Source of the DNA: Chalara sp. BL73
Lineage: Eukaryota; Ascomycota; Leotiomycetes; Helotiales
Length of the DNA stretch: 64,000 nucleotides
Direction of reading: 5' to 3'
Assembly: GCA_918026815.1 (NCBI GenBank)
Contig: CAKJVC010000191.1
Coordinates: 62,001-126,000 of the forward strand
The translations under genes were made by a program, and so were the position numbers. The notes below the pieces were generated by a model. That model saw nothing but the letters and a program-made list of their open reading frames with translations, made no database searches and had not been told where the DNA came from. Within the stretch, counting starts at the first letter, position 1. The number at the start of each line of letters is the position of its first letter. Positions 1 through 11,237 of the stretch are shown one piece after another.

Positions 1-1124
1 GTCCTCGACGATGGAGATGATAGGCAGATGGTAGATATGAAGGCAGACAAGGGACGTAGGGAGAAGGCGCCGCTATATAAGGATGGAGAGAGCGTGAAAG
101 GCGCTGTGACTATACGGCCGAAAGACGGCAAGAGGTTAGAGCATACGGGCATCAAGGTGCAATTTATTGGGACAATAGGTATTTCCTTCCGTGCCTCTAA
201 CTCAAGCACAAAAGGAGCTCATTGAGTTTGCAGAGATGTTCTTTGATCGCGGTAATCATTACGAGTTCCTCTCCCTAGGCCAAGAGCTGGCCGCGCCAGG
301 CGACCTCCAACACCCGCAAGCCTTTGAGTTCAATTTCAAGAATGTAGAGAAGCAATACGAATCCTACGCCGGCATCAATGTGCGGCTGCGGTACTTCGTG
401 CGCGTTACTGTGTCCCGCCGGATGGCAGACGTCATTCGCGAGAAGGATATCTGGGTCTACAGCTACCGCATTCCACCCGAAATGAACTCTTCCATAAAAA
501 TGGATGTCGGTATTGAGGATTGCCTGCATATTGAGTTTGAGTACAGCAAGAGCAAATACCATCTGAAGGATGTCATTGTCGGCAGGATCTATTTCTTGTT
601 AGTGAGATTAAAGATTAAGCATATGGAGCTATCGATTATTAGAAGGGAGACGACAGGCGCTGCCCCCAATCAGTATAATGAAAGTGAGACGCTAGTGAGA
701 TTTGAGGTACGTGTATCTGGAGCCGCCACACTAGCCGATACTAATGGGCGTTTAGATCATGGATGGCTCCCCATCAAGAGGAGAAACTATACCCATTAGA
801 CTCTTCCTGGGAGGTTTCGACCTAACACCTACATTCCGAGAAGTTAACAAGAAGTATTCCACGAGATATTATCTGAGCCTTGTACTCATTGATGAGGGTG
901 CGTTCTGCCTCGCCCCTTCCCCCCTGCTTTTCTCATCCTTTGCCCAATTCCTCCTCAATTTTTATCTGAAGAACCAAGCTGATTTGAGATAAGATGCACG
1001 AAGGTATTTTAAGCAATCCGAGATTGTTCTTTACCGTCAACAGCCTGAGATCGCTGCAGCGTCTGTTCAGCAGACACAGATTGCAGGTGCACCACCTCCA
1101 GAAAAAGCTCAGGCTGCTGCATGA
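1..1124 (+). CDS. vps26: Retromer subunit Vps26, 5' end outside window
   Basis: This is the C-terminal part of Vps26, the arrestin-fold subunit of the retromer that recycles cargo from endosomes to the Golgi. The frame is open from base 1, so the N-terminus lies upstream of the window. Exons are 1-178, 234-706, 756-897 and 994-1124, and all introns are GT..AG; the second has a perfect ACTAAT branch site. Spliced protein (about 307 residues visible) shows blocks that are almost invariant in Vps26: GIKVQFIGTIEMFFDRGNHY, SRRMADVIREKDIWVYSYRI, ELSIIRRETTGAAPNQYNES and DARRYFKQSEIVLYRQ. The tail after that block is short and rich in A, Q and P. The identification is essentially certain; only the first residues and upstream exons are missing. 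Confidence 0.97.
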
Positions 1125-3335
1125 GTTGAGAGGAACAGGAGTTGTATCATAGTAGAATTCTAAGCGTTACTTAATGGAAATGAATATATCAAAAGCAGTG
1201 ATATCTTACTCAAATATTAGTTGTTCGTTTCTGTCAGACTATGAAGTGAATCATGTCTCAGCAGGCTTTTGCTGTCCGAATACTCCTGGTATTATAGGGG
1301 GATATAAAGGAGCAATACAAGACTTGTTTGAGATCCCATGGCGCATGGAGAACAAAGTGATGGCGCAGACGACATGAGAATGCTTCGTAGAGAGGTGGAG
1401 ATAACAAATTGTTAGCAAGTGCTCCTTGAGGAACAAATCCCAGCAATTGTTTTTTCCCATGTTGCATGCGCAGTAGTGTAGCTCTGTTTATACCTTGTAA
1501 AAAGAGAGTCATAGGAGACAGCAAAGCTTTAGAAAACAGCGAAACAGAACCAAAGAATAGGTAGTAATTTCTCAAAGCAGAACGGTGGGCCGTAAATACC
1601 GATCAGCTTTACATTAAGTGATATAGGGTTGTAGAACTCAGCAGAGAATGTAATCAAGGAACTGCTTCCTGATTGTTCAACTCTGGCCTTAAAATTCCAT
1701 TAGGCAAAGAAAAAGATCCACAGAGGAAAATTGAGACAAGAGTAAGAGACTGCTAATTTTTATTCATCCTTTGGATACTTGGCGCAAGAGGTTCTTCAGT
1801 AACAAAATCAAGGCCATGCTACCAAAGCTCTTCACATGTACTGTTTTGTTTACTGCAACCCCAAACGCCGCACCACAAGCCAAAATAAAGCATTACTCAT
1901 TAGTCTCTCTATCTCATTCACAGTTCTCCCTTGAATCTCTACCCATATTACTACAGCTCCTTTTGCAGCATTGCTTTGTATTGTCTCCACAGCATTTATA
2001 GATAGTCTTACTCCATCTTAGAATTTAACCTTATCCTCCATTTCACGCATGCGCGCCGCCTAGCAATTTTGCGATTGCATCGCCATTGTGCCCCAGCGGT
2101 GACAATATTCTCCAGCTCCCCAGTTTTTTATGTCTGTCTCTCTAGAGACCATGAATATCATTCTGCAGGCTAACAATAATATACACCAGACTCGCAAGGC
2201 GCAAAAGCCGAGTTGTATTACTTGCTGTTCTATTGATTCTATCCCCAAGTTTTGTCCCCCTCGCCGTCGAATCTCTGAATCGTTGTCTTGAGCGAGAGGC
2301 ATTATAGCTTGTGCTTCCAATGCATTACTACTATTTCATAAATCATCTAAAACAGAGTGTATAGTAAGAATAAAGCTAAATCACATAAAGCGTAAGCAGG
2401 GAACCCCGATACCATTGAAGGCACATGCCGTCCTTAAATGATGGGGGTTGTCCAATGTTAAGGAACACGTCCTAAAGCATTAGCAATATCCTATTTTAAA
2501 TAGTTACAATTTTGTCGTGTTTATTAATCCACCCTCCTACCAGCTCCTATACGTATTAATTTGTGTTGAGCATATATAACAATATAGGCACGTCAGTTGT
2601 ATTTCGACTAAAGACTAAGTCTAGATGTTGCCCGTGATATACATCACGTGCTTAGCATTTCCGTGATATAACATATAACTCGGCCACCCAACAATTTGAC
2701 GCCTCACCAGCCTCTGGTTTGCTTTGTACGCACGATAATTACTATCTGCATACATGCAATGCCGCTTTGGCGCAAAGTATCTGCCCTGGCAGAATGGTCT
2801 CATGCAGTGCTGCTTTTGCGTATTCTACCCAATGGCCGCCCAGGCTCCCCGTTGTGCAGAGCCCAAACACCTTATTGAGGAAGGGCGAGGCGACTCTGAA
2901 CTGCCAATTACGATACAGCATGTGCATCGAAAATCGCCCCGAAAAAGACGTCAATCGTCTCTCCAGTCAGGAAAGGTTGTGGCATTGGGTAGAGCCAGCA
3001 AGGCTTTAGCTCTAGGAGCTCTGGCCACGCACAGACGGCTGGGAGCACGCTTCGAAGCCTTGTTGGACCCTTCGATTCCACGGGAAGATTTAAATAGTTA
3101 GACTGTAGCTACTCCTTTCTATTAAATTATGTTTCGAGCTTAAGATTGTCCTTTGGAAGCATCTATGGGATGGCGTCCAACAAGGCTAGCCGGGGAAGTT
3201 TAGAAATTGGGTTGGACCGCCGATCCGTACGGAGTGCATGTGTATGTACGGCATATAATCTCAACTTCTTTTCACTAACTACAGCCAAGTCATACACATC
3301 GTCTTATCTGAAAGAAACCTCAACAAACACTATCC
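1125..3335. other. AT-rich intergenic region, no supported gene
   Basis: No convincing gene is seen in these 2.2 kb. Short open frames occur on both strands, the longest being 2754-3101 (+, about 115 codons, basic C-terminal half), but none has a recognisable domain or an intron pattern tying frames together. Base composition is low in GC and resembles the other decayed stretches of this window. Confidence 0.5.
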
Positions 3336-4794
3336 ATGGACCAAGTGAGTACAACCACTTTACTGGTCTTTGGCTAACTGTGCTTTAGTCAAAGGTATCC
3401 CAATCCTTTCTTCCGATATTCCAAACTGTCAGCGGGCAATCCTCGATATCATCATAGGGCATGCTTCTGCAAAGACGCCAATGAATGAGTACTCAACGCT
3501 GTATCTGCGCTTATTAAACCATCGAGTCAACAGATTCTCCAATAGCGAATTAGCAAGAGCAGTCTTAGTCTCGAATTCACCCGGGAACCGCCTATCTCGA
3601 GATGGGCCCTTAGAGATTCCAATCACTCTTAGTTTGTTCAGAGCACTAGTAATAATTGCTCGAACACTGGATACCGGAACAGCCACAATAAACGAGATCG
3701 CGAAACAATTGCTGGGGCTCATTAATTCCGAAACGATCACGCACGAGCTATATCAATTTGTTTTTAGGGGCATCTCTCTTATCAGCCTTTTGTTTGACGC
3801 CGAAGAAAGTATTTCGTCATCTCCGGCTAAGTTCCGAATGGTGCTGCAGCAGAATTCAGGGCCATTTCCCTCAACCTCTCGGCATCAACAAAGCTCCGTA
3901 TGGCGTCGACTAAGCTGCAATATCACGGATGGGAGTGGGGGGAATGTACATATTGACCTTGATCAATTGCTTTCTCACTTCGGTAGCTGCGTTCCGGCAC
4001 CCTGCCTCCGACCATTTGACCCGCGTCGCGACTTCTATGCAGACATACTGGTTGCTTCTAATCTCAGCTATTATATGATTTCGAGGATAGGAAAGCTCAG
4101 AGTAGAGTGGGTTGAGTCATTGAGCCTTCACCTCGATCTGCATGAACGATCATCTAAGCTCCGTCTATTTGCTTTCCCTTCTTTTTGCGCCTTGCTATGC
4201 CAACAGTTCGAAAAGCAAGACACATTTCTCTCTAAGTAGGTCATCAATTACCATAATCCGATGCTGTTGTAGGAGGAATGCTAAAAATACTATATTAGAA
4301 TCGTCTGTGCTAGTGAGGACATTCTTGAAACACCTAGCACGAGTATAAATCATTCCGTACAATATGCATACAGTTACGACTTTCTCATTGAAGTCCTCTG
4401 CTCATATATATTGATCTTCGGCCAGGACCAAAAGTCGTATACTAGGCTCTCCTCTATTCCGTCCTTAGAAGTTGTAGATCCATTGCTTGAAGGCCTTTGC
4501 GGCAGATCATGTAAGAAACAGGAATTCTACTCCAACTTCAAATTAGGAGAAGCCAAGGCCCAGTACACTGCATCAGCGGATTTTCCCTTGTTAGGACAAA
4601 GGCTTCTCAATCTCCAGAATTATATGAATGAGCGCAATCCTAGTGATTTGAGGACTTTGTGGTATGATCGAAGAGATATATTGAGGTTTTATACGTTTTG
4701 GGCGGTGTTTCTAGTTGGAGGCATCAGTATCTCGATTAGTGCATTGTCACTTGGGCTCACAGTGGTGCAAGTCAGAGAAGTATATAACAAGTAA
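3336..4794 (+). CDS. Unknown fungal protein with C-terminal membrane anchor
   Basis: I do not recognise a named family. The model has exons 3336-3348, 3389-4235 and 4299-4794 and gives 451 residues. Intron 3 joins are supported because only the acceptor at 4298 lets the frame run on through the block YDFLIEVLCSYILIFGQDQ to the stop. The first intron is less certain: the strong donor GTGAGT at 3345 breaks the frame, while GTACAA at 3349 keeps it. The body is mixed helical with no cysteine motif. The last 35 residues hold one hydrophobic segment (FYTFWAVFLVGGISISISAL), which suggests a tail-anchored or single-pass membrane protein. Proteins of this shape, with a long soluble part and one late membrane helix, are frequent in Pezizomycotina genomes. 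Coding status is good; function is unknown. Confidence 0.7.
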
Positions 4795-6108
4795 TCTACA
4801 CCGGTGTAAGCTCTTCATAGACTCCTCTCCATTAAAATAATTTATTGTTTCCAAACCTTTATTGTCAAAGTGTTGTGTGGCGATCAAGCCTTCAGTAATC
4901 ATATCTCTTTTGCACTTTCAATTTCAGCAACCTTACACGGCTCTCCTGCCAAAAAAGACTACTGGCCCACATTAAACATAACCACTTGCAACAAATCTCG
5001 GTGTCACACAATCTACCATTCTTAATCTACAATTAATAGCTAGTGCTTCTGGAAATATTATCACAACGAAAACAAATATGGCTACATATTTATCATGTGA
5101 CCTTTGGCTGAATATGGGGTTAAATCTATTGACAAATATTGAAGGCACAGCGAAAGCAATACGAGGGATCTAGTTACCCATTCCTCTTGCTGATTGCGTA
5201 AATTATTTCCGGAATCCCACATTTTACTACTTTAATTGTCGTTTTCAGTCATACCTTCCACAACTTAAATGGTGCTAACAGGTCACCCATCTAGAACCTC
5301 CCTATCAGACAAAGGTTTAGATCATTAGGCCTAGTCCACCTGATAAAAATTACGGCACGTTATCCTTTTCCGGTCAGAATATTGCTGCTCAAAATCTTCG
5401 CTCGGATTCGCAATAAGGCATTGCTCACAGGATACCATGGACGTGTTATGCCTTCACTGGTCCGTCACTAGAACATGTGTATCACGCTCCAACACCACCC
5501 AGGATACGATTGCTCACAATCATTGCACGGGAGTCAGAGAGCCTTGTTTATGCAGTCTCTGAAAGTTGATCATGTAGAGTAAACTCCATGATACTTCATC
5601 TATCAATATGCAGCGGGCCATCACTTCTGGACCATCAAATAGCAGCAAGTTAGGCTTGAACTCACTCTATATATAAAATTTCTTAGAGGCTAGCTTAGGG
5701 ATGATAGGGCTAGATTCGGGTTGTATACACTGATCGATCACGCTGCCTTATATTTTATGCATACATGCGGGAACTTGCTGGATAATGAGGTGTTTTCCGT
5801 GCTGACTTGTTTCTGCTTCTGCTGCAATCTGCATGCGCCTCGAGCATGCTGTATGACCTGAGCAGAGCGGACGAGACCAGGCTCCGCTATATCTTCAGGT
5901 CATATGTCCCTCCTCAGCCAGTTCAGCACTGCCTTCTTCTTCCGAACTCCAGTACTTTACATAATCACGAACTGTGCGTCGGTTTACTACCCCTCATTCA
6001 ATACCCATTAATCTCAGAACCATATACTAACCTTTCACTCTTATCAGTTGACTACGATTTCCTAGCCATATATACGCTTTGCCCTTTCAAAGTTTTCCAA
6101 GCAGCAAA
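4795..6108. other. Intergenic region, no gene seen
   Basis: AT-rich spacer. Nothing with coding character is visible apart from a short open frame overlapping the next gene in another frame (ending at 6193), which lacks an ATG in good context. No repeats of note. Confidence 0.5.
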
Positions 6109-6330
6109 ATGGACACGCCTCAAAAAAATTCTTACAACAATAGCATCACCCCAGCCCGCGGAGGTAATCCTTCTGTTTGGGCCCAGCAAGTGATCAAGAA
6201 GTCTGAAGAGGATAAGCGAGTTCAGCCTTGGAAGAAATTACTGCCTAATGCTGATGAAGGAGTTAATGGCACGGGACCTGATATCATCAACTTGACTTTG
6301 GATGTGCAGAATAACAACATGGCTGCTTAA
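6109..6330 (+). CDS. Small hypothetical protein, 73 aa
   Basis: A single-exon frame starts with ATG at 6109 in good context (purine at -3, G at +4) and gives 73 residues. The protein is polar, rich in N, K, P and D, and has no membrane segment, signal peptide or cysteine. It starts MDTPQKNSYNN and contains the segment NPSVWAQQVIKKSEEDKRVQPWKK. I do not recognise it. The context and composition look more like a real small protein than chance. The frame overlaps a longer one without an ATG start, so it may still be noncoding. Confidence 0.4.
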   Translation: MDTPQKNSYNNSITPARGGNPSVWAQQVIKKSEEDKRVQPWKKLLPNADEGVNGTGPDIINLTLDVQNNNMAA

Positions 6331-6650
6331 GGGATGCCTCGTTTCTTGTTTTCTTTAGGGGAGCGGGGGAAGGAGATGGTAAAGAAGATCGGCCGATGAG
6401 GGACAGAAAGGGGCAAACAAGGGTTTGTGCTGAAAGAGAGGATGTGGGACGGCCAATATGTTCTTGTGTTGCTTATATTTCATTAGGTTTGAATCATATC
6501 CATTGAGAATTGAGAACCAAGCAGTGATCCGGCTCAAAAGGGTGAACCATTGGCCAAAACTGAGCCCGTTCGAACTTGTTATAAACATAAAATGTCACTT
6601 TTTATCCTTCATCACTCACTACTGATATAATGAAACAGCACACCGCCTCC

Positions 6651-7006
6651 TCTCACCTACGCTACGGCAAAACCCGCTGGGTTCCCAGCATGGGTTGGGT
6701 CCTTAAAGTTGGACCCAGTAGATTGGGTCCAAATGCCTATAACCTAACCTACTAGGTAATAGGGCTCCAAATAGGTTGCTAAGGCTATATAAATGCTTTA
6801 ATATATGGAATATCCAGTATCTTAGGCTCGCTTAAGCTACCTGTTAAAGCTAGTGTTGATCCTTGGCAACTCATTGGAGCCTTATTAGGCTGGGTCCTAA
6901 ATAGATTATAAATCCAACCTTATTGCTAGGGCCCTACTGAGTTGGGCTCAAAGGTCAAAAACCTGACCTATAAGGCCGAATTCCGCAGTCTACTCTCACC
7001 TATGCT
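6651..7006. mobile_element. Probable small non-autonomous transposon (MITE-like)
   Basis: A stretch of about 330 bp is flanked by the near-identical direct repeats TCTCACCTACGCT (6651-6663) and TCTCACCTATGCT (6994-7006), as expected of an insertion with duplicated target DNA. Inside, the motif TGGGTCC and its complement GGACCCA recur several times close to the left end, forming small inverted repeats, and similar GGGTCC words recur near the right end. No open frame is present. This fits a short non-autonomous element of the kind common in fungal genomes. The family cannot be named from sequence alone. Confidence 0.4.
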
Positions 7007-7436
7007 CCGGGTTGCTACACAGGATCATATGTAGTTACTTTATCCATACACACGCTCCGAATAGACACGCACTTCCAGTCATACTTTTCTTTATTCGGTG
7101 TGTCAGCCCTGCTTTACTTGCATGAAAGCGGATTCTACCCAGCTTGACTGATACCACCCATTTCTATGTGTGGGTAATATATAGTTCCATCGCTGTTCTG
7201 GAAAGGTTGAGCCGCAGCGCAGAGAAAGGTCCAATTGGTGGTCCCCTTCCGTTGACACTCACTCCAGTTTGACAAGGCGCATGATACGGAAGGGAGATGA
7301 AGCAAAATCACAGCTCATAGAAATGAGATAGCCGCCACCCTAAATCAATAAAATCTTTGCCATAACTTTTCTATTCTAATACTTCAATCTAGACGGCCCT
7401 CGTACGCACACATCTGAAACAAATTAACCCAGAAAT
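7007..7436. promoter_or_regulatory. Upstream region of the CmcJ-like gene
   Basis: About 430 bp without a gene lie between the MITE-like element and the dioxygenase start. This is the only room for its promoter. I see no clear TATA box or known binding site. Confidence 0.3.
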
Positions 7437-8639
7437 ATGTCTCCTTCCAAACTCCCCAAAAAGCAGCCCGCTTCAGCGAAAATGAACTACTTTGATTGGC
7501 AAGAGATTCACTCTCAGGAAAAACCCTATCAGATTTTCATCGCAGTTCTACACCCCAATGTGCCCACCTCGAACCTCACATTCCTTGAAGGACCCGAGGA
7601 AAAGATCCACGATGCGCGTGGAGAAGAAGATTCTTTTGAATTAAACACTCATGGTTTCGCGTGGAAGAAGCACAGTTCGAAGATTAAAGGTGATGAATTT
7701 ACTGATAGAAGAAAGATAGAGGGGATTTATTTGGAGGAGTGTAGGGAGTTGCTTAGAAAGGAACTAGAAGGAGTTGATGAGGTATTCATCTTTGATTGGA
7801 GAGTGAGTCCTTGACTTCCTCCTTTTATTTCCGATCCGAATTCTGAAACAGTGATATTTGCAACCCAACTGGGTTTTGTAGTTGCGCAGATTAGGTTGTG
7901 CTGATGAATGTTATAGTTGAGGGATACGGCGTCAGTTCCTGAAGGCACTACTATTGATATGAATAACCCGATGGAGCGTTTAAAGCCTGCTAGACACGTT
8001 CATATTGGTAAGTTCTTGTACTATAAATGGCATCTGTCGTACCCACCAGTATGAACATTACCGATTTACGTTTGTTCAACAGATCAGAGTCCAGCCGCGG
8101 TCGTGGGACGAACCCGTTGGCACTTGCCGGCCCGCGCAGAAGAACTTCTTCAGGGTCGTGTGAGAATCGTGAAGTAAGCTCCCTCTCTTCCTACACCTGT
8201 CTTTGATAATTATTTATAAATTGACTGTACTGAGAATGTGGGGAACTAGCATTTGGAGACCTCTCAATCAACCAGTTCTGAACTACGGACTTGCACTATG
8301 CGATGGCAGGACAGTCTCCGATGAGGACAAAGTCGAAGCAGATCATGTAAGGAGACAATATTCTGGTTCAACTTTCTACGTGAAATACAGCAAGGAATAT
8401 CGGTGGCACTATCTCTACGGCCAGCAGCCAGATGAGGTAACGCTGATCAAATGCTTTGATTCTGATCCTGATGTTAAGGCAACATGTAAGTAGGCATCTT
8501 ATCAAGTATCAGAGATAGTTGAATTGACAAAGAGCTAACAGGCGCGCCACACACTTCTTTCTTCGTTGGCTCTGACGAGCTGAAGGACGAGCAGAGGGAG
8601 AGTATTGAGGTAAGGGCTTTGGTATTCACGTATGTATGA
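7437..8639 (+). CDS. CmcJ / GA4-desaturase-like oxygenase
   Basis: The spliced product (293 residues) belongs to the fungal family annotated as GA4 desaturase, AsaB or CmcJ-like, putative iron/2-oxoglutarate-type oxygenases found in secondary-metabolite pathways. Exons are 7437-7802, 7917-8007, 8083-8173, 8250-8485 and 8542-8639; all introns are GT..AG and the last has a CTAAC branch site. Family marks are seen in order: HVHIDQSPAA (likely metal-binding His and Asp), NIWRPLNQPVLNYGLALCDG, YRWHYLYGQQPDEVTLIKCF, APHTSF (second likely metal-binding His) and the closing RESIEVRALVF. Length is normal for the family. It converges on an amidase with only 244 bp between the two stops. The substrate cannot be inferred. 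Confidence 0.88.
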
Positions 8640-8883
8640 TTAACATCATGATGAGCTGTCGTAATTAGCCCCCCATTCAAGGGCTGGATAGTGCAAATAT
8701 CTGTTTGCTTCAAGGCAAGATTGATTGGCGCAGTTTGTTAGCAATGCTCTGATTACTTTTTGTCCTTGAACCGTTATAATTATCTATTCCACGTTGCGGG
8801 GGAAGTAATATCATCCGCTAGATCATCAGTTTTAAGCATCTCGCCAATAGATGAAGTAATCCATCGTACAGTGAAATCGCTTT

Positions 8884-10846
8884 TTATAGTTTGCTCAAGT
8901 CTGGAACTGCACGGGGCGGCATCGTCTTTTCCCATGCGCTCATAAAATGCAATATCTTTGCCTCATTGTGAGCAGCGGCCAAGACAACTAGGCCAAACGG
9001 CCGTCCATTGAAGTCCATGGTTCCCAGTGGCACAATGCCAATAGGAGAACCTAGTAGTATTTATCAGTGTTCGCGTCGTGGTTTTCACATTTCGACTTTT
9101 AGGCTAATCGAACGCTCACCTATTGAAGCCGCAAGGTTTGAGAGGAGGCTGTCAGCCGGTCCGATAATGACATCGATATCATATTGTGCCAAAGTTTTGT
9201 CAATCCCTTCTGGCCCACATTTTCGTCTAATCCACTCGTCGGTTTTTTTGTACTCCTCGGGTGACATATTGTAGTCTTGCGCTTTGAGCAGTTTGTCTTG
9301 CTGAGTATAGCCCGGCGGCAGCTCGAGATCGGGATGGGCGTCATTAAATTCTATGAGCTCTTTGAGGGAGCGGACCTTGGAGGACTCTAGACCCTCGAGG
9401 TAGTGGTTGAGCGAGGATCGGAAATCAGCGACTACCTAGAGTCAGCATAGGCGAATATTTGAGACCTACTAGAGCTAACACATCATGGATCCGAAACGAT
9501 CAACCCCATTTTCATCTATAGATGAGTTGCTGATCGAGATAAGGTCGACATTTTCGTAGAAGTTCGTTCCAAGAATTGCATTCAGCCTTTTATAGGCGGC
9601 TTTTGTTTCACGAATCTATTCGCCATGTCAGTGTTCCTATATGGGATTATTGATGCTACAAACCTCCTGTTCGGTGGCGCTCTTCACGGGCTTGACCACA
9701 GTGTCATCCAAGAGCCAAGGCTCTGGTTCAAGTGAGCCTACTCTAAGGCCTTTCCAGTCATATAAAAGACACGAAACATAGCCACCTTCGGGAATGATAG
9801 TTGTAGATGGATCAACCATTACATCCAACATCACCGCGACATCTCTTGCGCTCTTGGTCATTGGGCCAATTGTGTCAAAACGTGGAGTTATTGGGATTAC
9901 TCCTGCCCCAGGTATAATATTCCAACTTGGTCTGAGAGCGTACAGAGCTTGTCGACATCCAGGGAATGCAATCGATCCTCCCGTATCTGTGCCAACAGAT
10001 ACTGGCACAAAACCAGCTGCAACAGAGACCGCGGATCCGGAAGAAGATCCTGCAGTGTTCTGGTATTGTTAGCCAGTTCCTCATTGTATATAAAGCAGAG
10101 ACTGACACTGTGACCTGTGTTCGTGTCATTGGTTTGGAACCCACCTCGCACATAAGGTGATTGTGTTAAGCCACGAACGGCTGACCACCCGCTCACATTA
10201 TTTCCCCTGTTCAAATCAGTACGTAGATCATCTAATGCGTGGTGCAAAATGTATATTGATCACTCACTTAAACCACATGAGCTCCTAGTCGATATCTATT
10301 AGTTTCTTGAGCTACGGGATAATGGTTTGGGGAAACGCACTGACATATTTGCCTTTCCGAGAATTATAGCCCCAGCTTTAACAAGCTGCTAAGGGTAAAT
10401 ATCATTCTCAAATACAATAGCAGTGATAGCCATACCCGTTCAATTGCTGGAGCGCTGGCCTTGACCGTTGAACCTTTCAGAGCCCAGGAGCCACCAGTTG
10501 TCGAGGCGACTCCCAGGTCCGGATGTATGTCGATATTGTCTTTGACAAGGACGGGAATCCCATGCATCGGGCTTCTGGGACCAGATTCCTTTCTCTCAAC
10601 GTCTAGCCTCTTGGCAGTTTCCAAGAGCTGAGACCTGGGAGCGAGTTCGATGATGGCCTTAAGATAGGGCTCATGACGATCAATCTGGGCAAGGTATGCT
10701 TCTACTACCGACACAGCTGTCATAGTGCCCGCTGCGTAGCTGGCTTGGATATCACACGTGGTTGCCCTCAAGGGGTCGAAACTTGATTTGGCCGTCTTGG
10801 CAAAACCCAAGGCGGAAAATAGTCTTTGAACAGCGCTAGCCAGCAT
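8884..10846 (-). CDS. Amidase (amidase-signature family)
   Basis: This is an amidase-signature enzyme of 528 residues, which would hydrolyse an amide to acid and ammonia. Exons, reading the minus strand, are 10846-10436, 10388-10341, 10284-10268, 10206-10107, 10059-9664, 9615-9480, 9431-9120 and 9050-8884. The Ser-cisSer-Lys triad is visible: Lys in PVLVKDNID, the cis-Ser region GSSSGSAVSVAAG and the nucleophile Ser in TDTGGSIAFP. Other family landmarks are LVKAGAIILGKANMSELMWF and GWSAVRGLTQSPYVRGG. The C-terminal block MDFNGRPFGLVVLA is in the expected place. The junction at 9480/9431 uses a weak donor (GTTAGC) and is the least sure part. No signal peptide is evident; the first 15 residues are mildly hydrophobic. 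The substrate is unknown. Confidence 0.9.
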
Positions 10847-11237
10847 GTTGTAGTATTTATATCGAATGGGGTTTCTCAGGAATAATTATGGCATCAAAAT
10901 GGAACAGAAATTTAATAGTTACTAGGAGTATCTGAGAGGGCGGGGTAAGGTATTAGGTAGCCCAGTGTTGCGAGATGGCACTGTATGGTGCCACGCTGCT
11001 TTACGAAGGTGACTCTTTGGAGCGTGGCCTCATATAATGATATGCGCGCTGCCGTTGTGTAACCACATAACTGAATTCAGGCGTACAAACAGTCATCATG
11101 GATCGAGCCGGCTTAGGTTCAGGCGAAAGTCTCTCCATTCTGATTTTTTTTATGTATATCCAGTACTGTGGTAACAGTATTACACCACTAACACTGGCAA
11201 GCTAGATGCCGGGCAGTGAATAACTTATAAATACTTC
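10847..11237. promoter_or_regulatory. Divergent promoter region, amidase and STAND genes
   Basis: These 391 bp separate the start of the amidase (minus) from the start of the STAND gene (plus), so both promoters must lie here or overlap. A TATAAATA word sits directly before the plus-strand ATG (about 11226-11233). That is too close to be a normal TATA box for that start, and it raises the chance that the next in-frame ATG (11280) is used. Confidence 0.35.

Noticed and set aside
5807..6193. 128-codon frame overlapping the small gene at 6109
   Set aside because: It begins at a non-ATG codon and reads as unordered hydrophobic and polar residues. The shorter ATG frame is the better candidate.
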